From Streptomyces sp. WAC 01529 (GTDB taxonomy: Bacteria > Actinomycetota > Actinomycetes > Streptomycetales > Streptomycetaceae), in contig NZ_CP029617.1 in assembly GCF_003945545.1 (NCBI RefSeq), forward strand, positions 4,103,001-4,167,000: 64,000 nucleotides of DNA. The letters are read 5' to 3'. Each line of letters opens with the position of its first letter. Within the stretch, counting starts at the first letter, position 1. Positions 7,550 to 17,215 of the stretch are shown here, in pieces. A program made the translations under genes and the position numbers. The notes below the pieces were generated by a model, which did not search any database, had not been told where the DNA came from, and saw only the letters and a program-made list of their open reading frames with translations.

Positions 7550-8344
7550 ATGCCCGGAGGCAGACTCACCGAGCAGGAACGCCAGCAGATCGCTCTGGGG
7601 CTGGCCGACGGCCTCGCCTACGCGGAGATCGCCCGACGCCTCGAGAGGCCGACCTCGACGATCACGCGCGAGGTGATGCGCAACGGCGGCCCCACCGCCT
7701 ACCGCGCCGATCTGGCCCACCGCGCCACCGAGCACCGCGCCCACCGGCGCAGGCAGACCACGCCCCGGAGGCCGCAGACGCCCCCGCAGGCCGACGGCCG
7801 CGACGCCGAGACCGTACGCGCGTACGAGGAGATGTTCACGACCCTCCTCATGCAGCAGGGCCTGCCCAAGATGATGTCCCGGGTGCTGACCTGCCTCTAC
7901 ACCACCGACGAGGGCAGCCTCACCGCGTCCGAACTCGTCCAGCGCCTCCAGGTCAGCCCGGCGTCCGTCTCCAAAGCGACCACGTTCCTCGAAGGCCAGG
8001 GACTCATCCGCCGGGAGCGCGACGAGCGCCGCCGCGAGCGCTACATCGTCGACAACGACGTCTGGTACCAGTCGATGGCCGCCGCCGCCCGGTCCCACGC
8101 CCAGTTCGCCGAGACCGCGCGGCAGGGCGTCAGCGTCCTCGGACCCGACTCCCCGGCCGCGGCCCGTCTCGAGAACATCGCCCGCTTCATCGACTTCGTC
8201 GGCGAGAGCATCGCCCGCGCCGCGGAGCAGGCCCGCGAAGTCCTCTACGCGAAACCCGAAACGACGTCGGACGACACCGCCGCGCCGGAACCCGATCAGG
8301 GCGGAGTCAGGAAGCCCGGGTGTGATGGTCCAGCAGGCGAGTGA
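7550..8344 (+). CDS. Two-HTH regulator: transposase-like HTH plus MarR/GbsR winged helix
   Basis: 264 residues. Residues about 6-45 (LTEQERQQIALGLADGLAYA then EIARRLERPTSTITREVMRN) look like the IS30-transposase-type helix-turn-helix (HTH_38). After a basic linker (HRRRQTTPRRPQT), residues about 85-170 form a winged helix of the GbsR/MarR kind (GLPKMMSRVLTCLYTTDEG and LQVSPASVSKATTFLEGQGL with a basic wing RRERDERRRERY). The C-terminal part is helical and may dimerise. A strong site GAAGGAGA precedes the ATG. It is divergent from the DUF4097-ABC operon, its probable target, and its 3' end overlaps the convergent MarR gene by 38 bases. Confidence 0.85.
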   Translation: MPGGRLTEQERQQIALGLADGLAYAEIARRLERPTSTITREVMRNGGPTAYRADLAHRATEHRAHRRRQTTPRRPQTPPQADGRDAETVRAYEEMFTTLLMQQGLPKMMSRVLTCLYTTDEGSLTASELVQRLQVSPASVSKATTFLEGQGLIRRERDERRRERYIVDNDVWYQSMAAAARSHAQFAETARQGVSVLGPDSPAAARLENIARFIDFVGESIARAAEQAREVLYAKPETTSDDTAAPEPDQGGVRKPGCDGPAGE

Positions 8345-8798
8345 GCAGGCCCACGAACTCATCGCGTTCGGCCGGATCCAGCGGCGCGAGCAGTTCCTCG
8401 TGGAGGTCGTCCAGGACGTGGTCGAGGAGACGCAGGTGGCGGCGGCCGCGGTCGGAGATCGTGATGATGTTGCGGCGCCGGTCGTCGGGGTCCGGCGCCC
8501 GCTCGACGAGGTCGCGCTCGGCCAGTTCGTTGAGCACGCCGACCATGTCGCTGCGGTAGATGCCGGAGCGCCTGCTCAGCTCCGCCTGGCTGCCCGGCCC
8601 GTACTCCTCCAGTGAGGCGAGCACGGCGTAGTGCCACTTGCGGGCGTCGGCGCGGGCCAGCCCTTCGTTGACCAGCCGGTCCGACCGCATGGTCAGCCGC
8701 GACAACAGCCGACTCGCCCGCCGACGCAGTCTGTCGGGCGTCCTGAGCGCGCCGTCATCGGGCATGTCCGCGGCTTCGGCACTGGTCATGGCGCCCAT
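8307..8798 (-). CDS. MarR-family transcriptional regulator
   Basis: 163 residues from ATG 8796-8798 (or 160 from ATG 8787-8789; neither has a strong ribosome site). The MarR core is clear: LASLEEYGPGSQAELSRRSG, the recognition segment IYRSDMVGVLNELAERDLVE and the wing RAPDPDDRRRNIITISDRG. It is divergent from the dienelactone hydrolase gene, with a perfect 7-bp-arm dyad only about 12 bases before its start, which is the probable operator for both genes. It overlaps the convergent two-HTH regulator at its 3' end. Confidence 0.9.
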   Translation of the reverse strand: MGAMTSAEAADMPDDGALRTPDRLRRRASRLLSRLTMRSDRLVNEGLARADARKWHYAVLASLEEYGPGSQAELSRRSGIYRSDMVGVLNELAERDLVERAPDPDDRRRNIITISDRGRRHLRLLDHVLDDLHEELLAPLDPAERDEFVGLLTRLLDHHTRAS

Positions 8799-8809
8799 CT
8801 TATCCGTTG

Positions 8810-8826
8810 CGTTAGTGGGACTAACG
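8810..8826. promoter_or_regulatory. MarR-type operator
   Basis: CGTTAGTGGGACTAACG is a perfect dyad with 7-bp arms around GGG, lying in the short gap between the divergent MarR and dienelactone hydrolase genes. Size, symmetry and place fit a MarR dimer site. Inference. Confidence 0.6.
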
Positions 8827-8874
8827 ATGTACGTTCGCTCGCGCCGAACGCCCGAACATCGTGGAAGGAAGCCC

Positions 8875-9603
8875 TTGCCCACCAAGACCTTGCTTATCCC
8901 CACCCCTGACGGCCAGGCCGACGCCTTCGCCGCGTTTCCGGGCGACGGTGAGGCGCACCCGGGGGTGCTGATGTACGCGGACGGCTTCGGCATCCGCCCG
9001 GTGCTGCGGGAGATGGCCCGCGAGCTGGCCGGACACGGGTACTACGTGCTCGTCCCCAACTTCTTCTACCGGCACGGCCCGGCACCCTTGATCGAACTTC
9101 CCGAGCACATCGGAGAAGAGGCCCGGCCCGCCGTCATGGCCCAGGTGATGCCCTTGATCGAGGCGCACACCGCCGAACGCGTCCTGCGCGACGCCGACGC
9201 CTACCTCGGTTTCCTCACCGCCCAGCCCGAGGTCGGCCCCGGGCCGGTCGCGGTGACCGGCTACTGCATAGGCGCCCTCTTCGCGACGCGCACCGCCGCG
9301 GCCCACCCCGACCAGGTGGCCGCCCTCGCCGGATTCCACGGGCCCGTGGGCGCCGCCGGGCCCGAGGCCTTCGCCAATCTCACCGCCCAGGTCCACTTCG
9401 GCCACGCCGAGACCGATCTGACGCCCGGAACCCTGAGCGAGCTGAACCAGGCCCTGGACGCGGCGGGTGTCGACCACACGTCCGAGATCTACCCCGGCAC
9501 CGCTCACGGTTTCACCATGTCCGACACCGACGCCTTCAGCCCTTCGGGCATGCGGCGCCACTGGGACCGCCTGCTTCCCCTCCTCGACCGCGCCCTGACC
9601 TAA
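8875..9603 (+). CDS. Dienelactone hydrolase family protein
   Basis: 242-residue alpha/beta hydrolase. Start is TTG at 8875, supported by GGAAGGAAG five bases upstream and by the fold beginning at once (PTKTLLIPTPDGQADAFAAF). The nucleophile is C131 in GYCIGALF, the Cys typical of dienelactone hydrolases, with H211 in HGFTMSD and an acid around D181. Family members hydrolyse cyclic dienelactones in aromatic breakdown, but many genome copies have other esters as substrates. Divergent from a MarR gene, which probably senses an aromatic acid or related ligand. Confidence 0.9.
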   Translation: MPTKTLLIPTPDGQADAFAAFPGDGEAHPGVLMYADGFGIRPVLREMARELAGHGYYVLVPNFFYRHGPAPLIELPEHIGEEARPAVMAQVMPLIEAHTAERVLRDADAYLGFLTAQPEVGPGPVAVTGYCIGALFATRTAAAHPDQVAALAGFHGPVGAAGPEAFANLTAQVHFGHAETDLTPGTLSELNQALDAAGVDHTSEIYPGTAHGFTMSDTDAFSPSGMRRHWDRLLPLLDRALT

Positions 9604-9644
9604 CCCGAGCCTCCGGCTCGCTGTAGATCCTGGGCAGCTGAAGG

Positions 9645-9770
9645 TCACGAGCGGCGGCCGTGCGCTGTGGGGCAGATCTGGTCCTTGGCCGGGAGCCTGC
9701 CCGTGGTCAGGTAGACCGTGGTGGCCCTGTCCGCGCAGGAGTTGCTGCCGTTGACGATGTGCCCCTCTCC
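9645..9770 (-). pseudogene. C-terminal remnant of a secreted S33-type alpha/beta hydrolase
   Basis: The minus strand encodes GEGHIVNGSNSCADRATTVY then LTTGRLPAKDQICP before a stop. This matches the extreme C-terminus of Streptomyces tripeptidyl-aminopeptidase-like hydrolases, including the catalytic-His motif GxGH and the paired cysteines. The rest of the gene is absent; the frame runs straight into the response-regulator remnant that lies on the other strand. Identification rests on motif recall. Confidence 0.5.
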
Positions 9771-9778
9771 TGCCGCCG

Positions 9779-10111
9779 TTGTCCACCGTGGTCGCGGGCT
9801 CGCTGCCGGGCTTCAGCGCGGGCGCCAGCGGCTTCGTGCTCAAGCGGCTGCCGCTCGGGCAGATCGCGGAGGCGGTGCGAGTGGCGGCGGCGGGCGAGGC
9901 GATCCCCTTCCCCGCGGCGCTGCGCCGCATGGTCGCGGCGCGCCCGCTGGGCTCCGCCGAGGCGCTGCCGAAGGCGGCGCTGACGGGGCGGGAGGAAGAG
10001 GTGCTGCGCTCGATGGCCACGGGCCTGACCAAGCTCGGCGCGCAGAACCGCACCCACGCGGTGGTGATCGCGTACGAGTCCGGCCTGGTGGTGCCGGGCT
10101 TCACGGGCTGA
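9779..10111 (+). pseudogene. Broken LuxR/NarL-type response regulator
   Basis: The open frame encodes AGASGFVLKRLPLGQIAEAV, which is the end of a receiver domain, then LTGREEEVLRSMATGLT, the first part of a LuxR-type HTH, and then KLGAQNRTHAVVIAYESGLV, the end of that HTH. The middle, about 20-25 residues with the recognition helix, has been deleted in frame, and most of the receiver domain including the phosphorylated Asp is missing. No ribosome site or credible start is present, so it is a remnant rather than a small gene. Confidence 0.7.
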
Positions 10112-10129
10112 CGCGCGGGTCGGGTCGGC

Positions 10130-11605
<1,476 letters not shown>

Positions 11606-12065
11606 CGGGCCACCTCCTCCCGTCCGCCACGCGGACCTAGCCGTGCCCCTCTTTCCTACGGCACGACACTGACAAATAAGGGGGCCCAACTCCGGTTCTG
11701 ACGCGTCGGTTTTGCTGGGTTTCCGAGGTCGTACGACGAGGCGGGCGCCGGACCACGGTAGGCCTGTGGGCACCGTCAGCCAATCTGGTTATCCACAGGC
11801 GGTGTGGATGACGGGCCCGATGCTGTGGAGAACCCCGCCAAACCTGTGCACGGGCCGGTGGACAGCCCTGTGAACAAGCCCTCAGACACCTCGCCCCATC
11901 GCCTCTGACCTGCATCTTTCCCATCCACCGGCTGTGCAGAAGAAAAACTTTCCCCAGCGGACCAAGATCACGACAAACGGCGCGCCACAGAGCGCCCGAG
12001 GGCGCCCGAAGTAAGGGTCACTAGAACATTGCATCTCTTACCTGTGGAAGATTAGATTGGTGCCC
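11606..12065. promoter_or_regulatory. dnaB/MATE divergent gap with DnaA-box-like cluster
   Basis: 460 bp without a gene. It contains a perfect TTATCCACA (11789-11797), a nearby inverted TGTGGATGA, and several weaker TGTGG/CCACA-type words (TGTGGAGAA, TGTGCAC, TTCCCCAG) up to about 11960, the same vocabulary as the real oriC. It also carries the promoters for dnaB and the MATE gene. DnaA binding here is an inference. Confidence 0.5.
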
Positions 12066-13403
12066 ATGACACAGGCTTCCGCCGCGCCCAAGGCCGACCG
12101 GCGCAGACACGACCGAGAGATCATCGCGCTCGCCGTCCCGGCCTTCGGCGCACTGGTCGCCGAGCCCCTCTTCGTGATGGCCGACAGCGCCATCGTCGGC
12201 CACCTCGGCACCGCGCAACTGGCCGGTCTCGGTGTCGCCTCGGGTCTCCTCCTGACCGCGGTGAGCGTCTTCGTCTTCCTCGCCTACGCGACCACCGCCG
12301 CGGTCGCCCGCAGGGTGGGCGCCGACGATCTCCCCGCCGCCATCCGCCAGGGCATGGACGGCATCTGGCTCGCCCTGATCCTGGGGGCCGCCGTCATCGC
12401 CGTCGTCCTGCCCGCCGCGCCCGCGCTCGTGGGCCTCTTCGGCCCCTCGGACGCCGCCGCCGGGTACGCGGTCACGTATCTGCGGATCGCCTCGCTCGGC
12501 ATCCCCGCCATGCTCGTCGTGCTCGCCGCCACCGGCGTACTGCGCGGCCTCCAGGACACCCGGACGCCGCTCTATGTCGCACTCGGCGGCTTCATCGCCA
12601 ACGGCGTCCTCAATGTCGTTCTCGTCTACGGCGCCGGCTTCGGCATCGCGGGCTCCGCCTGGGGCACCGTCATCGCCCAGTGCGGCATGGCGGCGGTCTA
12701 CCTCTTCGTCGTCGTACGCGGCGCCAGGCGGCACGGCGCCTCCCTGCGCCCCGACGCCGCCGGTATCCGGGCCTGCGCCCAGGCGGGAGCCCCGCTTCTG
12801 ATCCGTACGCTCTCGCTGCGGGCCATCCTGATGATCGCGACCGCCGTGGCCGCACGCCTCGGCGACGCCGAGGTGGCCGCCCACCAGATCGTGCTCTCCC
12901 TGTGGAATTTGCTGTCCTTCGCACTGGACGCCATCGCCATCGCCGGGCAGGCGATCATCGCCCGCTACCTGGGCGCCGACGACGCGGAAGGCGCCCGTGC
13001 CGTCTGCCGCCGCATGGTGCAGTGGGGCATCGCGTCGGGAGTGGCGCTCGGCCTGCTGGTCGTCCTCGCGCGGCCCCTGTTCATCCCGCTCTTCACCGGC
13101 GACCCCGCCGTCCGGAACGCGGCCCTGCCCGCCCTCGTCGTCGTGGCGCTCGCCCAGCCGATCTGCGGCATCGTCTTCGTCCTCGACGGCGTCCTGATGG
13201 GCGCGGGCGACGGGCCGTACCTCGCCTGGGCGATGCTGATCACGCTGGCGGTGTTTGCCCCGGTCGCCCTGTTGGTACCGGCCCTGGGCGGCGGGCTGAC
13301 CGCCGTGTGGGGTGCCATGACGTTGATGATGCTGGTGCGGATGCTGACCCTGTGGCTGCGCTCCCGCTCCGGCCGCTGGATCGTCACCGGAGCCACCCGC
13401 TGA
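12066..13403 (+). CDS. MATE family efflux transporter
   Basis: 445-residue membrane protein with 12 predicted helices in two homologous halves (for example ALAVPAFGALVAEPLFVMAD and the mid-protein repeat LLIRTLSLRAILMIATAVAA). The family features PLFVMADSAIVGHLG and the loop RGLQDTRTPLY mark it as a MATE / DinF-like antiporter that expels cationic compounds or oxidised metabolites with Na+ or H+. ATG 12066 is used; GTG 12060 is better spaced from GGAAG (12046-12050) and is a real alternative, adding two residues. Next to dnaB and ending at a shared terminator. Confidence 0.93.
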   Translation: MTQASAAPKADRRRHDREIIALAVPAFGALVAEPLFVMADSAIVGHLGTAQLAGLGVASGLLLTAVSVFVFLAYATTAAVARRVGADDLPAAIRQGMDGIWLALILGAAVIAVVLPAAPALVGLFGPSDAAAGYAVTYLRIASLGIPAMLVVLAATGVLRGLQDTRTPLYVALGGFIANGVLNVVLVYGAGFGIAGSAWGTVIAQCGMAAVYLFVVVRGARRHGASLRPDAAGIRACAQAGAPLLIRTLSLRAILMIATAVAARLGDAEVAAHQIVLSLWNLLSFALDAIAIAGQAIIARYLGADDAEGARAVCRRMVQWGIASGVALGLLVVLARPLFIPLFTGDPAVRNAALPALVVVALAQPICGIVFVLDGVLMGAGDGPYLAWAMLITLAVFAPVALLVPALGGGLTAVWGAMTLMMLVRMLTLWLRSRSGRWIVTGATR

Positions 13404-13450
13404 ACGTCGCCCCAGCGACCTCCCATTTAGGGTCGTCCAGGGTCACCGCT

Positions 13451-13464
13451 GTTTCACGTGAAAC
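13451..13464. other. parS: parS site 4
   Basis: Perfect GTTTCACGTGAAAC in the gap between the convergent MATE and rplI genes, 16 bp before the shared terminator. Confidence 0.93.
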
Positions 13465-13480
13465 AACGGCGGCCACGGCA

Positions 13481-13511
13481 AAGGGGCCGCACCCATCGGG
13501 TGCGGCCCCTT
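13481..13511. terminator. Bidirectional terminator, MATE gene / rplI operon
   Basis: Perfect 14-bp arms AAGGGGCCGCACCC and GGGTGCGGCCCCTT around ATC, ending in T-rich (A-rich on the other side) flanks. It serves both converging units. Confidence 0.85.
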
Positions 13512-13536
13512 CACTCAGTCCAGCCAAGCGGAACGC

Positions 13537-13983
13537 TTAGGCGGAGACGACCTCGACGTTGACCTTCGCGGCAACCTCGGGGTGCAGACGCACGGACGTC
13601 GTGTGAGCGCCCAGGGTCTTGATCGGCGAGCCCAGCTCGACGCGGCGCTTGTCGATCTTCGGGCCACCGGCAGCCTCGATCGCCGAAGCGACGTCAGCCG
13701 GGGTGACGGAACCGAAGAGACGACCGGCGTCGCCGGAGCGGACGGCCAGGCGGACCTTGACGCCCTCGAGCTGGGCCTTGATCTCGTTGGCCTGCTCGAT
13801 CGTCGCGATCTCGTGGATCTTGCGAGCACGACGGATCTGCTCGACGTCCTTCTCGCCGCCCTTGGTCCAGCGGATCGCGAAGTTCCGCGGGATCAGGTAG
13901 TTGCGGGCGTAGCCGTCCTTGACGTCTACGACCTCGCCGGCGGCACCGAGGCCGGAGACCTCGTGGGTGAGGATGATCTTCAT
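13537..13983 (-). CDS. rplI: 50S ribosomal protein L9
   Basis: 148 residues, normal length. N-terminal rRNA-binding domain opens MKIILTHEVSGLGAAGEVVD and keeps DGYARNYLIPRNFA; a long connecting helix and the C-terminal domain with LFGSVTPADVASAIE follow. Last gene of rpsF-ssb-rpsR-rplI, 18 bases after rpsR. Confidence 0.98.
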   Translation of the reverse strand: MKIILTHEVSGLGAAGEVVDVKDGYARNYLIPRNFAIRWTKGGEKDVEQIRRARKIHEIATIEQANEIKAQLEGVKVRLAVRSGDAGRLFGSVTPADVASAIEAAGGPKIDKRRVELGSPIKTLGAHTTSVRLHPEVAAKVNVEVVSA

Positions 13984-14001
13984 TAGTCGGTCACCCTTCC
14001 C

Positions 14002-14238
14002 TTATCGCGCGGTGGACGTGTAGGGCAGCAGCGCCATCTCACGGCTGTTCTTCACGGCCGTGGCGACGTCACGCTGGTGCTGCGTGCAGTTGCCGGTCAC
14101 GCGGCGGGCACGGATCTTGCCGCGGTCGGAAATGAACTTCCGCAGCATGTTCGTGTCCTTGTAGTCCACGTACGTGACCTTGTCCTTGCAGAAAGCGCAG
14201 ACCTTCTTCTTAGGCTTGCGCACAGGCGGCTTCGCCAT
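14002..14238 (-). CDS. rpsR: 30S ribosomal protein S18 (zinc-ribbon form)
   Basis: 78 residues. It carries CAFCK and a downstream NCTQHQ, the C+ form that binds zinc; streptomycetes often have a second cysteine-free S18 elsewhere, induced on zinc starvation. The conserved core YKDTNMLRKFISDRGKI is intact. Third gene of the rpsF operon. Confidence 0.98.
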   Translation of the reverse strand: MAKPPVRKPKKKVCAFCKDKVTYVDYKDTNMLRKFISDRGKIRARRVTGNCTQHQRDVATAVKNSREMALLPYTSTAR

Positions 14239-14328
14239 GGTGTTTCTCCTGTGTGATCAAGAAGTGGGGGTACGACCCACCCTCGGCCCGTAGACCTCAG
14301 AGCCCGGAGGCTCTGAGCCCTGGGAGGC

Positions 14329-14931
14329 CTAGAAGGGGGGCTCGTCCGAGTAGCCGCCACCGGAGCCGCCGGAGCTTCCGCCCCAGCCGCCACCGCCACC
14401 GCCCTGCGGCTGACCGCCGCCGGCCGGAGCACCGGTCGCCCAGGGGTCGTCGGCGGGAGCGCCGCCGCCACCCTGCGGCTGACCGCCGCCGGAGCTTCCG
14501 CCCCAGCCGCCGCCACCCTGCTGGCCGCCGCCACCGCCGCCGCCGTAACCGCCCTGGCCGCCCCGACCGGTGGTCTTGGTGACCTTGGCCGTGGCGTTCT
14601 TCAGGCTGGCGCCGACTTCCTCGACGTCCAGCTCGTAGACCGTGCGCTTGACGCCCTCACGGTCCTCGTAGGACCGCTGCTTCAGCCGGCCCTGCACGAT
14701 GACGCGCATGCCTCGCTGGAGCGACTCCGCGACGTTCTCCGCCGCCTGACGCCAGACCGAGCAGGTCAGGAACAGGCCTTCGCCGTCCTTCCACTCATTG
14801 GTCTGCTTGTCAAAGATGCGGGGGGTGGACGCGACACGGAACTTCGCGACCGCCGCACCGGAGGGGGTGAAGCGCAGCTCGGGGTCGTCGACAAGATTGC
14901 CGACGACCGTGATGACGGTCTCGCCTGCCAT
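14329..14931 (-). CDS. ssb: Single-stranded DNA-binding protein
   Basis: 200 residues. Residues 1-110 form the OB fold (ETVITVVGNLVDDPELRFTP, WRQAAENVAESLQRGMRVIV), then a long Gly/Gln-rich flexible tail with GGGGG and GWGGSSGG repeats, ending in the acidic tip DEPPF that recruits replication and repair proteins. Its place between rpsF and rpsR marks it as the essential housekeeping SSB (SsbA type). Confidence 0.98.
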   Translation of the reverse strand: MAGETVITVVGNLVDDPELRFTPSGAAVAKFRVASTPRIFDKQTNEWKDGEGLFLTCSVWRQAAENVAESLQRGMRVIVQGRLKQRSYEDREGVKRTVYELDVEEVGASLKNATAKVTKTTGRGGQGGYGGGGGGGQQGGGGWGGSSGGGQPQGGGGAPADDPWATGAPAGGGQPQGGGGGGWGGSSGGSGGGYSDEPPF

Positions 14932-15009
14932 GGGGGAACCTCTCGGCGGGTTTGCTGCTGGCTGCTTGGTGCTGCTACTCGATTCCCGGGTGCCGCTGAG
15001 CTAGAAAGC

Positions 15010-15300
15010 TCAGTGCATCTCGGGACGGAGGACCTTGGTCCGGAGGACCGACTCGTTCAGGTTCATCTGTCGGTCGAGCTCCTTGACGACCGCAGGCTCG
15101 GCCTGCAGGTCGATGACCGAGTAGATGCCCTCGGGCTTCTTCTTGATCTCGTAGGACAGACGACGACGGCCCCAGGTGTCGACCTTCTCGACCTTTCCGT
15201 TGCCCTCACGGACGACGGAGAGGAAGTTCTCGATCAGCGGGGAGACAGCGCGCTCCTCGAGATCGGGGTCGAGGATGACCATCACTTCGTAGTGACGCAT
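15010..15300 (-). CDS. rpsF: 30S ribosomal protein S6
   Basis: 96 residues starting at the ATG 15298-15300, MRHYEVMVILDPDLEERAV, with a good upstream AAGGAGGTGG. The fold is complete through VDTWGRRRLSYEIKKK and LDRQMNLNESVLRTKVLRPE. First gene of rpsF-ssb-rpsR-rplI; S6 often binds the shared leader with S18 to control its own operon, but no such structure was resolved here. Confidence 0.98.
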   Translation of the reverse strand: MRHYEVMVILDPDLEERAVSPLIENFLSVVREGNGKVEKVDTWGRRRLSYEIKKKPEGIYSVIDLQAEPAVVKELDRQMNLNESVLRTKVLRPEMH

Positions 15301-15478
15301 GTGGAACCCACCTCCTTTGGACTCAGCGGCCACGGTCGTTCCGTGGCAGGAGGGTCGTGATGCGTACGCAACGGTATCGGCAGCCACTGACAATCGGCTC
15401 CCGCTGGGCGGGGCGCTTGCCGTGGCCTGGGCAGACACCGGTGCAGACGGTACAGACTACCTGCACCGAGGCTTCCGG

Positions 15479-15527
15479 TTGAAATCCGGCGGCGGACGGG
15501 CAGAATCTGTACACATCGGGTGTGTAC
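15479..15527 (+). promoter_or_regulatory. Promoter with overlapping inverted repeat
   Basis: TTGAAA (15479-15484) and CAGAAT (15501-15506) lie 16 bp apart and make a plausible housekeeping promoter. Immediately downstream is GTACACA-TCGGG-TGTGTAC (15509-15527), perfect 7-bp arms covering the expected start point. It looks like a repressor site for the small membrane protein gene; the regulator is unknown. Confidence 0.45.
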
Positions 15528-15565
15528 GGCGCTACCATGCGCCGCCTTCCGCAGGAGGTGCCTCC

Positions 15566-15880
15566 ATGGCACAGGCAATGCGACCGAACAGCGCTACTTC
15601 CCTCCTCGCCACCGACGGCAAGTCCCATCCGCTCCAGGACACCCTGGTCGGCGTGACGCTGGTGCTCGGGGCGATCGCCTTCGTCACGGCGATGTTCCAC
15701 AACCTGCATCTGCTCAGCTCGTGGACGGGCCTGGTCGGGATCGCCACCGGCGCGTACGGCCAGTTCATCTCGGCGACGACGCGCGAGCGCTTCGGCCTGA
15801 TCCTCGGGCTCGGCGCCTCGGCGATCGGGTTCTTCCTGGGCATGGCGCACGGCGGACTCTTCGGCGGAATCGTCGGCTGA
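15566..15880 (+). CDS. Small conserved actinobacterial membrane protein
   Basis: 104 residues from an ATG preceded by AGGAGGTG. Three hydrophobic segments are visible at about residues 27-45, 50-67 and 76-94, with short polar loops (TTRERFG). No enzymatic motif. I recall similar proteins next to the rpsF operon in other Streptomyces but know no function. It stands alone between rpsF (divergent) and femX. Confidence 0.75.
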   Translation: MAQAMRPNSATSLLATDGKSHPLQDTLVGVTLVLGAIAFVTAMFHNLHLLSSWTGLVGIATGAYGQFISATTRERFGLILGLGASAIGFFLGMAHGGLFGGIVG

Positions 15881-16028
15881 CCGCCTCCCGGCACCCCGGC
15901 CCCGGGAGGGGGCCGGGGGCGTAGGTGACGTACGGCCAGACGGGGCGCTCGCAGGGCGCAGTAGGCTTCGGCGCGTGAGCCGGAGCCCCTGAACCCATGG
16001 GGACACACCAGCCCGAGGAGCGCCCCGA

Positions 16029-17150
16029 ATGAGTCTGACCCTGAGGACCATCAGTCGCGAGCAGCATCTGGCGTATATCCAGACACTGCCGTCGGCGAGT
16101 CATTGCCAGGTCCCGGCATGGGCTGACGTGAAAAGCGAATGGCGCTCGGAGAACCTGGGCTGGTTCGACGACAGGACCGGTCAGCTGGTCGGCGCGGGCC
16201 TGGTGCTCTACCGGCAGCTGCCCAAGCTGAAGCGGTATCTCGCGTACCTCCCCGAGGGCCCGGTCATCAACTGGTACGCCCCGAACCTGGACGAGTGGCT
16301 CCAGCCGATGCTGGCCCACCTCAAGCAGCAGGGCGCCTTCTCGGTGAAGATGGGCCCGCCCGTCGTGATCCGCCGCTGGGACGCTCCGGCGATCAAGGCC
16401 GGCATCCAGAACCCGGACGTGAAGCGGCTGCGGGACGTGGAGGCCACGTACATCGAGCCGCGCGCCTTCGAGGTCTCCGACCGGCTGCGCCGGATGGGCT
16501 GGCAGCAGGGCGAGGACGGCGGCGCCGGCTTCGGCGACGTGCAGCCCCGCTTCGTCTTCCAGGTGCCGCTGGCCAACCGCTCCCTGGACGAGGTCCAGAA
16601 GGGCTTCAACCAGCTGTGGCGACGCAACATCAAGAAGGCCGAGAAGGCGGGCGTCGAGGTCGTCCAGGGCGGTTACCAGGACCTCGCCGAGTGGCAGCGC
16701 CTCTACGAGATCACGGCGATCCGCGACAAGTTCCGCCCGCGCCCGCTCGGCTACTTCCAGCAGATGTGGCAGGCCCTCAACTCCGAGGACCCCAACCGCA
16801 TGCGGCTGTACTTCGCGCGGCACAACGGCGTGAACCTGTCGGCCGCCACGATGCTCGTCGTCGGCGGGCACGTCTGGTACTCCTACGGCGCCTCGGACAA
16901 CATCGGGCGTGAGGTCCGGCCCTCGAACGCGATGCAGTGGCGCATGCTCCGCGACGCGTACGCCATGGGTGCCACGGTCTACGACCTGCGCGGCATCTCC
17001 GACTCACTGGACGAGACGGACCACCTGTTCGGTCTGATCCAGTTCAAGGTGGGTACAGGCGGCGAGGCCGCCGAGTACATCGGGGAGTGGGACTTCCCGC
17101 TCAACAAGCTGCTGCACAAGGCTCTCGACATCTACATGTCGCGCCGCTGA
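16029..17150 (+). CDS. femX: FemX-type peptidoglycan cross-bridge aminoacyltransferase
   Basis: 373 residues with the double-GNAT Fem fold. It adds the first amino acid (glycine in Streptomyces) to the diaminopimelate of lipid II using charged tRNA. Supporting segments: HCQVPAWADVKSEW at the N-terminus, the peptide LWRRNIKKAEKAGVEV of the Fem family, the C-terminal GNAT piece YSYGASDNIGREVRPSNAMQ and VYDLRGISDSLDETDHLFGL. An alanine-racemase-like gene follows 65 bases on and the PBP gene is near, giving a cell-wall context. Confidence 0.92.
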   Translation: MSLTLRTISREQHLAYIQTLPSASHCQVPAWADVKSEWRSENLGWFDDRTGQLVGAGLVLYRQLPKLKRYLAYLPEGPVINWYAPNLDEWLQPMLAHLKQQGAFSVKMGPPVVIRRWDAPAIKAGIQNPDVKRLRDVEATYIEPRAFEVSDRLRRMGWQQGEDGGAGFGDVQPRFVFQVPLANRSLDEVQKGFNQLWRRNIKKAEKAGVEVVQGGYQDLAEWQRLYEITAIRDKFRPRPLGYFQQMWQALNSEDPNRMRLYFARHNGVNLSAATMLVVGGHVWYSYGASDNIGREVRPSNAMQWRMLRDAYAMGATVYDLRGISDSLDETDHLFGLIQFKVGTGGEAAEYIGEWDFPLNKLLHKALDIYMSRR

Positions 17151-17215
17151 TCCCGCACAATTCGTTTCATCACTCTGATACACCGCAGACACGAGAAAGG
17201 TTCCGGGATCCAGCC

